A stretch of DNA of 64,000 nt from Chiridota heheva (GCA_020152595.1 JAIGNY010004520.1:1420001-1484000), one strand, 5' to 3'. Positions 10,313 to 22,436 are shown, counted from the stretch's first letter. Notes: generated by a model from the letters alone, not told the origin. Numbers and translations are program-made.

Positions 10313-10436
10313 GTCTAATTAAGTGTACAGCAGACAACACTGGTATTGCCCGACAACATGGCGATGTAAACAAAATCCTAATTAAGTGTACAGCAGACAA
10401 CACTGGTATTGCCCGACAAGAGAATTGTAAACAAAA
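10313..10436. repeat. Two tandem copies of a ~62-bp sequence upstream of the THAP exon
   Basis: CTAATTAAGTGTACAGCAG...ATTGCCCGACAA occurs at about 10315-10360 and again at 10378-10423, followed by similar GTAAACAAAA tails. The repeats lie just 5' of the THAP exon on the minus strand, where a promoter would be. One copy includes ACATGGCGATG, resembling a YY1-type element. Confidence 0.7.
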
Positions 10437-10439
10437 ATA

Positions 10440-10975
10440 ACTGAAAATAAAGATGTGTTTCTGCATAACACATCAAACATGCCACTGTTATCACATATAG
10501 ATTTGATGTAAATTAATCAAAAGGCTGGAGATATAATTACATTAAGGCAGTAGCTGCATTAGTGGCAGCATATGAATTACAAATACATTTATTCCAAGTC
10601 AGTTTATCTAAAACAATGGAAACAGGTAGGTACTCTTAATTACTACGGTGATGATTATGACAGCTCAACACTGTGAAGAATCACTTGCTAAGTGAAGACA
10701 AATTTTCTGGAATAATCAGTTGATTCTCTTGCAAATATTGATAATAAGATTCTCAAACTCTCATGACTAAGACTGAGTCAAGTGCCCAGTTTCCTGTAGA
10801 CTTTACATCAAAGGGCACTTGATTATGACATGTTAGTATGTATGTATCAGGGGCAGAGCTATCAAAATATTGGGAGACCTAATGAGTTAGGTGACATGTG
10901 ATAACAATATTAGGGGAGGCTACTTAGGTGATAAGATGTCAAAGTTCCCCAGCCCACCCCCCTGCTCCCGTGCCC
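10440..10975. other. Unassigned intronic sequence
   Basis: AT-rich sequence with no open frame, repeat family or splice-supported exon that I can recognise. Confidence 0.45.
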
Positions 10976-11112
10976 CTGTGTATGTATGTACATGGTGTAT
11001 GTATGTATGTACAATATGGGTGTATGTATGTACAATATGGGTGTATGTATGTACAGTATGTATGTATGTACAGTGTGTATGTATGTACAGTATGTATGTA
11101 TGTATGTACATT
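10976..11112. repeat. GTATGTAT-rich microsatellite/minisatellite
   Basis: Repeated GTATGTATGTACA units with intervening ATATGGGT or GTGT (18-22 bp spacing). They generate open frames of Tyr-Val-Cys repeats on both strands, which are not genes. Confidence 0.85.
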
Positions 11113-11884
11113 TATATAGCACCTTGATAATGTACATGTACTTCTTTAAATTTCTCTCTTTAATTTCAATCTTTGAAAAATGATGTCTTTGCCACTTTGA
11201 CATTGATTGGAGGCATGGAAAAGATCCAATAAATTGTGGGAATCACCCACATTGCAGCAAAGGAGTAAGAACAATTTGAAATTTGAAAAAAAAAGAATGA
11301 AATTGGAAAGAACAAACCAACATCACACTCTTGTATGTACAGTAAATCTTTGCAAAATACGACCTAATACACTCCGCAGATTTTTAACCAATTCAAGGAA
11401 AATAATCTGGTATTTTCATAATTTTTAAGAGATTTCACAACAATGTACTGTAGGCTATGTTGCCCCTAGGCAGTGCAAAGTACAGTACAATATACCAGAC
11501 ATGCGTCATCAACATATGGTAAGATTTAAGATGTTTCTGATATATGGATAATAAAAGATATTATTCAAAAGTTACAAAATATGTTGGGTTGTTTACTTGA
11601 AATAAAACAGCTCAAGAATCTTAACATCTTTTGCATGTAATAATTTTTCTGTAAGAATAGCTACTCGTAACAATGTTCTTGGTTGGTGGAGGAAATGCTT
11701 CAATTTTAGCCACTGCTTAAACCATATCATTGTTCTAACAATGAGCACACACAGTATGTATGCATGGACAGGAGTCAAAATTTGTCCTTATAATGTGGGG
11801 GGTGAATGTGATTTTTTGGAGCTATTGCAGTTGGTAAAATAGAGGAGGGGGATTGAAACATCACATTATCTCAAAAAGAATATT
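11113..11884. other. Unassigned intronic sequence
   Basis: No supported gene. Open frames at 11207-11428 and 11593-11778 lack any recognisable motif. Confidence 0.4.
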
Positions 11885-12063
11885 TTAAGAATTTTTGAGT
11901 TCGATATCAGTTATTTATGCACACAACCCTGACAACAATTTAAGCTTAATTTTCTCTCCTTGAAGGAATATTTTGAACACTTTCTTGCCCATTGTTTTCT
12001 ATTTATTAATCTCTTTCATATACTGTAAGATAAACATATTAGTCAAGTCTCAAAATCCTTAAT
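11885..12063 (-). mobile_element. Half (one arm) of the TTAA fold-back element family
   Basis: On the minus strand from 12063 the sequence AAGGATTTTGAGACTTGAC, later TTATCTTACAGTATATGAAAGAG and AAGAAAGTGTTCAAAATAT, aligns with the arms of the elements at 17848-18430 and 41828-42406. It ends at a CCTTAA edge. The partner arm is not recognisable to the left, so this is a truncated copy. Confidence 0.6.
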
Positions 12064-12596
12064 TGATCAGAATTTCCAAGAAATACACTTACAAGGCAAA
12101 GCATATATACTGTACATGTTAAAAAATTGATGTAGAATCACTCATTTTGTACAAATTACTACCAAATATGGATCTTCTTTACATAAACAAAATGCTCAAA
12201 ATCTGCTACAATTTCAATTAATCTTAAATACTTCATTCCTCCATTCCCTCCCAATAAGTCTCAAATCAGACTTTCTTACATTTTATTACAAACTTGCCAT
12301 AATTTCTTCCCTACTTTTGAAGCAACCCTGAGGGATTCCACGCCATACACCATTTAACAAGGCTTTATAGCGCAACATGCCCATAAAAATTTCCATATTA
12401 GAGAATCTGCCTAAAATGGTAATTATGAGGGTAAAAAAAAGGTCTGCTTGAATATCGAGTCAGCCAGACGATCTGCAGATCTGAACACATTTGGTTTTGA
12501 GTAGAATAAGTTAATAACACAGTAATCACGAAAGGGCATTTTTGAATTTGTCTGCAAAAAAATAAAAGACTTTGTATAAGAGGATTTTTGAAATAA
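12064..12596. other. Unassigned intronic sequence
   Basis: AT-rich; nothing recognised. Confidence 0.45.
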
Positions 12597-13680
12597 TGTG
12601 TTTGTTTGTTTGTTTGATAAAGGTTTAACGGCACCAAGACAGCAAAGGTCAAATTGTGCTTGAGGGGTCAGATTATTCCAGAGGTAGGAAGAAAAGAAAA
12701 TAGGAGTCTGAGAGAAGTACGGGGGCTAAGAGCCAGGAAGCCGGTATCGAAAGATGAAGAGAAGGTGAAAGTGGAAGTGAAGGTGCAAAAATATCGTTGT
12801 AGAGGGAGGCACGATGAAGGAAGAAAATAATTTTATTTGGAGGGTTTTTCTGAAAGAGCTCGGCAATGGAGTTGTGAGGGGTGAGGAAAGCTCTGGGGAG
12901 GTTGTACAGGGGGCAGGCAAAGAGAATGTGGTGAACTGTGAGGGGGAAATGGCAATTGTTGCAGAGGGGTGGAGGAAAACCAATAAGAAGGTGGGAGTAA
13001 GTGAGTAAGGTGGGTATGACCTATTTTAAGGTAGGTAATGTCGAAGTTGTCGATACGGGAGATATTGTGGATGAAAGGGGAGGGGAGATGAGAGTGTTAA
13101 GGCTGGTTGGCTAAATGTTGGCCTTGGAAGGGGGAGGGGAGAAGAGAAAAAAAAGTGAAGGTTTTGTGGAGGGAGATAGAGCTACAGATGGCCTGAAGGT
13201 CAGTGTTCACATGAATAAGGCTGTGTAGGATATCTGTCTAACAAGAATGGAGATGCCCCGACAGGCCCTGTCGGCGTCCTCTTGATGTTTATCGTTGCAA
13301 AAGAAATTATTGAGGGAATAATGGTCAGTGGTTTTCAAGGTGGTTTCTCGAGGCAGTAGATGACCGGGTTGAAGTTGGTGGCCAGGTCAATTTCTTCCGA
13401 GTTGGCCTTAAGGCTCCTGATGTTCAATTGTATGTATAATGTTGTGAGTGTTATTGTAATTGTTTCTGTTGTATGCCATAAGGAGGCAGTATGGGAGGAG
13501 GGATGGGGGGGGTTATCTGGAGAAAGATCTGTTGTGTCTGGGTTGGCTTGTTTTTCTTTGACTCTGTCCCTGTTTCCTTGGGAGCAGGTGTTTTTGAAAA
13601 TTGGACGAGAAGTATGTTCTGTGGGTTGGGTGGAAAAAGCCTTGTGTCTGCCTCCTCTTGGTGTGATTTCCATTCATTCA
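12597..13680 (-). mobile_element. Internally deleted copy of the LINE A family
   Basis: From 12598 to about 13025 the copy matches the LINE A 3' untranslated region and ORF2 tail (929-1370), including the CAAA-type tail. From about 13085 to 13625 it matches the endonuclease start and the end of ORF1 (4310-4815 in LINE A), with LNIRSLKANSEEIDLA at about 13425-13375. The roughly 2.9 kb in between, holding most of the endonuclease, the reverse transcriptase and RNase H, is missing. The deletion junction is near 13030-13085. The right (5') boundary is uncertain. Confidence 0.75.
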
Positions 13681-13859
13681 CAGAATCGACAGTCTTTTAT
13701 AATCTTGTAGCACATTTCATCATATGTTTCATACAACATTTTGTTGTTCAGAAGTACACGGACACTTGTGCTTTTCCACACAGAAAGAAGATGCTTTATC
13801 AGATTGGTCTTGCTGGATGTATTTCTTAGGAATAATCTCCATTGTTTCAGTTTATGAGA

Positions 13860-14300
13860 AGGAACAATGTTTGTGTAACTAACACCAGTACCCTCTCCTC
13901 AAAGAGATCTCTCAGCATTTTTGATGTAGACATCGAAGACAACATCGATCCTTTCACTTATAGCTCCTAGTCTGCTCAAGAACTGATGTGGCTATCTCTT
14001 TAAATGTTTATGACAATTCATTTTTTGGACAAGGGCCATTCCATCAATGATACAGCTGCATGGGGTTGTTAGGTGCTTTCACAGCCAGTAACATTTGTCA
14101 CAATGTGGTTACCAAAGGCAGCTTTGTTGGTCTTTCTCATTAAGCCATCACTTGTAGCAAGAGACCAAGGAAGTGGGCCAAGTCGATGTTGTAGTACCAC
14201 CTCCATTTGAAGTTTCCTGTTCTCTAAAATCAGTACCATTAGAGCGAAGAGGTTTCTGTCTGCCCGTAGTATCTTTTCTGCAGACTTGACTTTGATGGTA
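13860..14300 (-). pseudogene. Remnant of a repetitive protein-coding family (LGPLPWSLA / IIDGMALVQ motifs)
   Basis: Two adjacent minus-strand frames read as one protein. The first gives DRNLFALMVLILENRKLQ, then VLQHRLGPLPWSLATSDGL and RKTNKAAFGNH (about 14260-14115). The second gives CIIDGMALVQKMNCHKHLK (about 14058-14001), then RIDVVFDVYIKNAERSL (about 13953-13902). I recall this set of motifs from a multicopy protein family of unknown function in cnidarian, echinoderm and fish genomes, which behaves like a mobile-element or phage-like ORF. I cannot name it. Stops and at least two frameshifts mean this copy is dead. A Cys-rich segment resembling its C-terminus lies on the opposite strand at 14411-14692. 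Confidence 0.6.
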
Positions 14301-14410
14301 CATGTAGCAGTTTTAGCAATGTGCCGAAATGTCTTTAAGCTGCAACTTTTGAAAGAGTCGGTGAATTTCAGACAAATTTAGATCAGATAATCTCGATTTG
14401 AATTGATCAT

Positions 14411-14692
14411 GTGCTACAAGATTACAAAAGACTCAAATGTCAATTTATAGGTTTAGATTTTGAACTGTTTCCATCTAAAATTAGCAAACTTGCCAATTAT
14501 CAGCTTCTGCCATGCCATATACACTCCGTAAGAAAGTGTGAATGGCCTAGCTGCACATGCTTACAGAATGGAATGAAGTGTACTCATCTGTGTAAATTGA
14601 GAACGTGCACTATAAACCAGGATTTAGAGGTGGATACTTATTCAGATGCTTCAGATAGTGAGGATAAAGATGATGATAGCATGGATGTATGA
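14411..14692 (+). pseudogene. Cys-rich CXC-like C-terminal fragment with acidic tail
   Basis: A 93-codon open frame contains CEWPSCTCLQNGMKC followed by THLCKLRTC, a dense Cys motif of the C.C..NG..C...C....C type. It ends in an acidic tail (DASDSEDKDDDSMDV) at a natural stop. The upstream part (FELFPSKISKLANYQLLPCH) is open but unrecognised. It may be the C-terminal part of the same repetitive family as the minus-strand fragment at 13860-14300, inverted relative to it. Function unknown. Confidence 0.5.
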
Positions 14693-17600
14693 ACACTGAG
14701 TGTTAAAACATTGTGACATTATAGATGTGAACTGGTAATAATTTACATACATTTTTAAGACAAATATTTACCAGCTGATGGTTAAGCACAATTCAATCTA
14801 CTGGGTGGAAAAATAACATAGTTTGTAAATCAAGGGCAGATTCAGAGATGGCAAAGGTGAGATTCCTCTACATGCCCATATCATTTAAATGCTTATCAAT
14901 GTTCTTTAGGTGATTACTTTGTATTCACCATTCTCATTTGACTGTTGCACAATTTTCACATTTTTTTAAATAATTATCTTTTGTGCTGAATCTTATATCA
15001 ACACATGTAAGTTTTCATTCATGGATTGTTCCTGCATAACATAATATACATTTACCTGTCATTATGAAGATCATTGTAATTTAAGTGCTGATATGTCTGT
15101 TCCATCTAACCCTTTTCCTTGGTGGAAACTTAATTTGTCATTGTAAAGTTGTTATTGAGGGGACTACTAAACATATAGTAAGGACATTTACCTTTCATGG
15201 TCATGTGGAAGATAAACATTGTTTTAGTCAATTAGTACCAAATTAACAATGGTCATAATTCTTAAGCCCTCAGAATTAAAAGCAAGATTTATTGCATCTA
15301 AACCTATCTTGAAATGCTATTCAAATTCACCTCAAAAAATCTAGGCACTTTTTAAAGCTGTCTATGCAATCAACTTGATCATAGATCATTTCACATTTAA
15401 ATCTTTAAAAAAAATTGAAGTATTAATGTTACAATAAAACATAATACCTGTCTTTTAATAACTAAAATCTGTTCAAAAATTCAAATTCTTTTGATTAGTC
15501 AATTGAAATGTTCTGTGAACAACATGACTAGACCTGTATAGAGGGCGCTATAATAGGAGGTTCATATTATTATTTCTTAAAACAAGGATGTAAAAAGGTA
15601 TAAAAAAAGAGTTTCAATTCATTGGTGGGTGTGTTACAGAATTCTGATGGCTAATTTGTTAGGAATTGCAAAAACATGGATTTCTCTCATATGGTCTAAT
15701 ATACATGACCATAAAGAAAGCATTTATGATATTCGCTAAAAAAATGTGTTTTTTGACCAAAAAGCTTTACAATAATGTTGCACTGTACACCAATACTAAG
15801 AAACGATATGATACCACCAAATAAGAAATACTGAAGTACCGCTGAGTACCATCAGTATCGGTGCTTGCAAGAATAAGTTATAAAAGTTACTTTCAATCAC
15901 TTAAAAATCTGGAAAATAAATATATATATATTTGAGTATGTTACATCACCCAAAAATTTCAACACAACATAATATTCATGGGAAGATATTGTCGCAAAAC
16001 TTGTGAAGTTTGTAAATATTCCTGCTACTCCTCAAACTTTCAATAACAGCGGGCCTACAGTATCAGTAGTTGTGGTGTGCTAGTAGTTTCGCAAATATGC
16101 AATATAGTATAGTAACGTTGGTACAGAGCGGGAAAATACCGATCATAACTTATATGCAAACTTTCTAGACCAACTGCCATGAAATATGGTTGTAGTTTTG
16201 AGTACTATACAAAGAAATTTCATAATATTCTAAATCTTTTGAAAAGACATGTGTGCATTCACTTTCATCTGAGAATCGCTTCAGTCAATAAACAAATGTT
16301 GCAAATTCATAATAGTGTTAAACATTTTTAGTGTAAATTTTTCCTAACGACACCAAAGGGCAGGTTAAACGAAAGAAAAATAAACCCCCTTCCCCCATCA
16401 TGTCACATTTACTTTAAAAGATAATCTGTAAGTCACATAACAAAAATTATCCTCAATCAGCAACTTTTATTTTCAAACAAAACTTAAACAAAAAACTTGA
16501 ATATGTCACAATCATCACAAGCAGTAAAAAGCCAAATCATTGAAAAAAACAAAGTAAGCTACAGTATCAAAGCCAAACTGTAATCAACTTGAATTGCAAT
16601 ATACCAACTTTTATACCAACTTTCTGGCCCACATACAAGAATTGTGCAAAACAAAATGTGCTCCAGACGTCATTTTTGAAGGGCTTATAAACTTTCTTTT
16701 CAGCCCTTTGATGGCTTTGAAATTAAATCTGGGAAATGCTTTGTTATTTGGAGGTGGAATTTCAGTAATCCATACAATTGATTTATGGTTTTAACCTCAT
16801 TTAAGGGAGTTTTCTAAAGCTTCAAGGACTTCACCATAACTCATTGCTACTGTACTTTAGTGTATAAGCAGTTATGTGTACAGTTAATGTTGATTTGTTT
16901 ACAAAACAGTTTTAAGTCAGTGGTGAACAGATTCATAGAGGTTTTCGACCCATTAGGGATTTTAATATTGATGATTATTGTACTTCATATTAGAAGGCAT
17001 GAACAGACTAAGAATTTGAAAATAATGTTGAGAAATTAATCAGTATTCTAAATTTTTGTTTTGTCCCGTAACTTTTTTGAAAGTTTTGCAAGAGTAGGCC
17101 TACACTGTGTTGTTCTTGCTCGTTTGGAAAATACTGGTTTAAAATAGAAAACTTTCGGCCCATTATGCACGTGTGCAAGTCACTGCAAGACTTGCATATT
17201 ATCACAATGGAATAAATTCTGTTTAATGTATGGATGTGATTAGTGTTGAAAAATATAATTATACCCTGTAACAAATGGATGTGTCTGAAATGAAAAAAAT
17301 GCGTAAATTTAGAGTTGAATAAACATTCAACGTAAGTTCAACATAAATTGCAAACTTGTGTTAACAAACATGTCAGGGATTCTGGGGATGTGATCGGGCG
17401 ATTTGTTTATCTTATTGAGTTAGATTCATGTGTATATTTCCATTTTAATGTTTAAAACAGAAGCCCCTTGTAAGGTGAGAATTTCTTTTGGTGTACAATC
17501 CCATGGTACTGTAAGTTATATTTCATATTTGCCACTTTTGGGTAGTCACCTATAAAAATACTCAGTAATTGGGTTATACCTGTACCATTTGGCAGTACAT

Positions 17601-17843
17601 TACTGGTACCAAGAACTTTGAGTACCGTGCAACGTTGCTGTATGATTGGCATTGCTATCATGGATTTTCTCAAAGTAGACAAAATTAGCATTCCAATGAT
17701 ATACATGTATGACACAATTTGCCCCTTAACTAAAACCAAAAAAGTTGACTGACCCATGGACTTACAAGCTCTCTCTATGCAAACACATGTACATACAATG
17801 GTGGATTCAAGGAATGGGAGCAAGTAATACCAGTACTTTTGAT
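14693..17843. other. Unassigned AT-rich intron, 3.1 kb
   Basis: Open frames at 16594-16794, 17008-17274 and 17452-17823 have no motif, codon bias or splice context that would support a gene. No repeat family was recognised except short TA runs near 15921. Confidence 0.4.
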
Positions 17844-17847
17844 TTAA

Positions 17848-18430
17848 AGGATTAATTCAGTGGTCAAGCAAGTCCATCTTATATGAAAGAGGACTTCAAA
17901 AAGACACAATGGTGAAGAAAGCATTCGAAAATCTTATTCCATTAAGTTTAAAGTTTGGTATCATTTGTGTAGAAACGACTGAATTCAAATTTGTTGTGAT
18001 GTCATAGCCCAGATTCCTAAAAGTCTTTATGTATTCTATCATATTTTGTCCTTCCGCTAAGATTTTGTGGCTTTAACACCATTGGATATTTCAGGAAAGT
18101 AGTGATACAGAATTTAGTAAAGGTAATTATAATTATTATAATTATAACCTGAAGAAAATTCAAGGAAAAATAATTTGAATAGTAAAAAAATAAGTTTTCT
18201 TTAAAATACATTAACAATTGTTACGAATGTGAGGATGAGAGTGCCAACCTTCCATAAAGTAAGTAGACTTACTACACCAGTCATTTCTACACAGATTAAG
18301 ACATATCTTTAAACTTTACTATCTCCTTAATGGAATAAGATTTTTGAATGCTTTCTGAACCAATTTGTTTATTTTAAAGTCCTTTTTCAAATACTGTAAG
18401 ATAAACTTGCTTGACCACTAAACTAAACCT
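17848..18430. mobile_element. Fold-back (long inverted repeat) element at TTAA, copy 1
   Basis: Arms of about 180-200 bp are inverted copies. The left one reads AGGATTAATTCAGTGGTC, then TATGAAAGAGGACTTCAAA, AAGAAAGCATTCGAAAATC and AAAGTTTGGTATCAT. The right arm repeats these in reverse. TTAA flanks both ends (17844-17847, 18431-18434), the duplication produced by piggyBac-type insertion. The centre (about 18025-18245) has no gene. The element is non-autonomous. A related copy in the opposite orientation lies at 41828-42406. Confidence 0.82.
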
Positions 18431-18434
18431 TTAA

Positions 18435-19204
18435 TTTCATCTGATTTAAGATCTTTACATACAAATTATCCCGGGAAACACTGTACCCTATATTGACAAT
18501 CCCAAAAATTAATGACTTTATGAAAACAGATATAAATTGATTTATGCCTATTTAATTTTGTTTACAACAGCATCAAGCACTTGTACACTACCTAAGACAG
18601 AAAGCTTTGTAGGGCAAATCATTGTTAGGAAAAAGACCAAGAAAAACACCCTAAAATATTCCAAAACAAGTCTAATGTGATTAAAAAGCACAGAAGTATT
18701 TGATTCTATTTATGTTTATTCAAAGGTATCTCACCCCTTGGACTCCCTTCCTGTTGATAATGTTCATATGGGTTTGACAAATCAATAAAGTCCATAAAAT
18801 AACACAGCACAATAAGATAACTCCCCTGAGAAAATTACTGTTCCTACAATTTCCGTAAGTGTTCCAGGTTTTTAAACAAGAGAAAAATCAATTTTCCAAT
18901 GAATATTACAAATATAACAACAACAAGACTTAAAATAAATATAATGAGTGCCAATCCAAAGAGTTAGAACAGGGAGTTGTTATTTGGTCAGAAGTTGTTT
19001 CCTTTCTATCCCGGAGAATGCAATTTGGGAAGGAGGCATGCGAGTGGCACTTGGAATGTATGCAAATTTGCTTTAGCCTGTTACAAAGTACATTCACATG
19101 GAGCAAAAGGTACTGTAGCTATTCTGCATAAAGGTACAGCACATGTACTGAACCCTATACTAAACTTCTAAAAAACTAAAACAATGTATTTATAACTGTG
19201 TAAC
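18435..19204. other. Unassigned intronic sequence
   Basis: No supported feature. A 64-codon frame at 18977-19171 has no recognisable motif. Confidence 0.4.
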
Positions 19205-19400
19205 AATTAAAGCTTTGGCAATATTGATCATTATATTATATCAATATATCGCAAGGTCTGGAAAATATTGATATAATCAAAATATCGATGTGCAAATTAT
19301 ATGATTGTCATACTTCAATCAAAGGTCATTTCAACAAAAGAAAAGTCAAATAATACATTTTGTATAAATTAACACAAATTATTGCAAAATATGTATATGT
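19205..19400. repeat. Dispersed repeat with ATATCGATATATCG core, copy 1
   Basis: CTTTGGCAATATTGATCATTA..., followed by ATCGATGTGCAAATTATATGATTGTCATACTTCAATC, matches 44178-44395 in order and orientation. Terminal structure was not resolved. It could be a MITE or SINE-like repeat. Confidence 0.65.
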
Positions 19401-20599
19401 CATGCATCCAACCACTCATAAACAGTTCAAATATTCCTATCTTCCTAATTGTACAAGTTTCAATTTTTCTATGGTAAAAATAGAAAATCTAATCCTGATT
19501 TGATCAAATACCAAAAGAAATTAATACTCAGTTTTTCATTCTTACCTTCTCTTCAAATAAAGTAATTCAATACTCCCACACATCAAGTAAAATGCTAACA
19601 AATTCAATTCCTAATACGTACATGTACAATACAGAATATCCAAGACGATCCAATATTATTCTGTCCTAGGAATGAAATAAATTGTGAATGAAATGTCAAA
19701 ATATACAGATTCTATCACTGACATTCTACCATTGGATGTACCTGCTAACAGGTAGATCCGTTTCCTTATAAAGGAAGCAATATAACCACAGAATGAATGC
19801 CCCTTACTGAGGGGGAAATACACTTGTGATGTTTATCAAATAAAGATGTTTGTTGTATTTAAGTGTAATCATAGATAAAGGAAAAACACAATAGGTGATT
19901 TAAATGATCAAAGGAAGAATAAATGAAACAATTTGACTGATATCTGCCATTAAGGGGATGTGTGTGTACCTGTTATGGGATGTTTATTTTACCACAAATG
20001 TGTTTTTGTTTTGATGTTTGTGGTTCAATCCTAACAATAGCTCCCTGTTTGGACAGTATCAAAAACAAACAAGGAAAGTCTAAGATAATGAAATAGGAAA
20101 TCACAAATGCCGGTATAATCCTAGTATACCGCGGTACGTCACTACAGCTTACAGGTTGTTTTATTTCTTATGTTCAATTTATTCCCTTTTCATGTGTTTC
20201 TTATGTTATTAAATATATTCATAAAATTTCTATGAAGTATCCGCATTGTTATGACGTATGCATTAATTCCCCTTAATGCACAAATTTCATAAGTTGTTTT
20301 AATCCAATTTTACCTAAGGTGATTTTCTTAACAAAGCAAAAAAAACTTTTCTAGTTTATCATTCTTTATTGTTGTTTTTTATGCAATTTAAACAATTTTA
20401 CACGGAAAATGTATAAAAAGACACTCGGCCCAAAGCCCTTTGCTCCATGCAATAAATATGCATATTAACACTCCGCCTCAACATTAATCTTTTGTTATAA
20501 ATTACAAATATTTAACTTATTTAAATCTTGAATCAAAATTTATTCGATTTTAGTGCAAAATGGAGTAAAGTATTATACATCTATATTTTTTCCTAATTC
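19401..20599. other. Unassigned intronic sequence
   Basis: AT-rich sequence without a supported exon or identifiable repeat. Confidence 0.4.
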
Positions 20600-20603
20600 T
20601 TTA

Positions 20604-21161
20604 CACATTGAGTCCCAGCATCGCATATATGCGTCCATATTTTTCCTTTTATATACCAGCATCGTGTATACCTAACAGATATCATAGCATAAATTACATT
20701 GAATTTATTCAAATTGGTAGGGTACTTCCTTTTTTGTTTTGTACATTTAACGTAAATAAACATTTTGTCTACCTATTTTCAGGTGTAGGGATTGGTCATA
20801 CTTCCTGTTTTTGTAAAGAAAAGGGTCAAACACAGGACAAAATTTTGTAAACAAAGTGAAGCGGAGATTTACATAAGCAATTTACACACAAAATGGCATT
20901 ACTAGTTGGCCATCCTCCGCCGTTAGACAGTGATGATGAGTCTGATTTGGAGCCACATTTCGTAAATTTTGATACAAACAGTGATAGCGATATTGATTTA
21001 GACAGTGATGAAGAGGGATTGACTATAAATAGTGGTGATTTTTGGATCAACATTGACACAGACAACGCAGATAAAAAAGTTATGTAAAGCAATGATAAAT
21101 TTGGCAAAAACTTTCGGGTCTAAGGAGAATTACACACTAAAACCTAGTGGGACTCAATGTG
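20604..21161 (+). mobile_element. Non-autonomous DNA transposon with 14-bp inverted ends, piggyBac-like
   Basis: CACATTGAGTCCCA (20604-20617) is inverted exactly at 21148-21161. TTAA follows the right end, and a one-mismatch TTTA precedes the left. A 64-codon plus-strand frame (20893-21087) encodes an acidic, Asp/Ser-rich peptide (DSDDESDLEPHF, then DSDSDIDLDSDEEG) resembling the N-termini of piggyBac transposases, and then stops. The transposase core is absent. I infer a deletion derivative of a piggyBac element. The family assignment rests on TTAA and acidic composition only. Confidence 0.6.
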
Positions 21162-21165
21162 TTAA

Positions 21166-22205
21166 GATATCATAGGATTCCCTTTCTACAGTGTTCAGCA
21201 CATGCTTTAACTTTATTTGGAATTATCCAAATAATAACTGTTAGTCAGTCATTCGTTCTACAGTAATTACATATTCAACAAAAGCATACATTAGTGTACA
21301 TGTACTGTTCCTCTAAGCAAATTTCATTTCACAACATAATTCAATTTTATAAACTAAATTTTCACAAAAGAAGTAGTAGTAAATTTGTACTTTTACAACC
21401 TGTATCAAAGGCCCTGTTTAAGATGACAATTTTGCATTTTAGTTTGCATCAAATTGCTAACTCACTCAAAAAAAGTCAGTCACAAAATTAACCAAAGTAC
21501 AGGGTACACCCAAACAATTTTTGTGTAAAACTGTTGGGATCAGTAACCTGGTTCTTGAAGGCTTGCACATTTTCAGAAAAGAAGCAGTGGATATTAGGAT
21601 AATGATAATTCCTATACAATCCGAATAAAAGTTCCTAATTTATGATGACAAATTGGCATTTGATTTATTGTGTATCAAATTGCCAGACTAACTGAAAAAA
21701 AGCTCATAAAATTACCAAAGTATAAAGGTACTTCCAAGTCACTTATTTACTAAACGACCATTGGGGTCAGTAATCCGCCCCATGATAGCATGCACATAGT
21801 TTACATATGTTTGACAACTTCACCACACAAAAGAAGACAATTCACTAAGCCCTCAAACATCCATCTTCCTTTTTGTGCAACCATTGATCCATCGAGAGGA
21901 TCAATTAAACAGTTCTTGACCCAAGACACAAGTCAATCCATACTTCTTTGACATGTTTGTGATAAACAACTCATGAATTCAATCCAATCAGGGCAATAGT
22001 CCACAACTGTCCATTTAAAGACATGGTGCAGTACAGCAGTTTATGGTAGCACAAAACTAATTAAAACCTATGGTAAAAACAGAATTTTGAATTTTTTCAA
22101 TACCACAAAGGGACAATTTTGACAATTGTCATGTTTTATGGAAAGAATACTTCTGTATGTCTCTCTGATGAGATGTGAGAACAACAATACAAGGGGATAC
22201 CTGGA
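21166..22205. other. Unassigned intronic sequence
   Basis: Two roughly 150-bp stretches (about 21350-21560 and 21630-21790) resemble each other (AAATTGCTAACTCACTCAAAAAAAG versus AAATTGCCAGACTAACTG). They suggest an old tandem duplication. No gene seen. Confidence 0.4.
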
Positions 22206-22436
22206 GTTTGACCCCTTTTAGTGGTTTGACCACTTTTAGAGGTCTGACCCCTTTTAGGAGTCTGATCCCTTTTAGGAGTCTGATCCTTTTTAGGAGTCTG
22301 ATCCCTTTTAGGAGTCTGATCCCTTTTAGGAGTCTGATCCCTTTTAGGAGTCTGATCCCTTTTAAAAGTCTGACCTCTTTTAGGGGTCTGACCCCTTTTA
22401 GGGGTCCGACCCCTTTTAGGAGTCTGAAACCCATTT
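22206..22436. repeat. 18-bp minisatellite (AGTCTGATCCCTTTTAGG)
   Basis: About a dozen copies of the 18-bp unit, with GACC/GATC variants. As 18 is divisible by three, both strands show spurious repetitive open frames (LLKGIR on minus, SLIPFR on plus). Confidence 0.92.
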
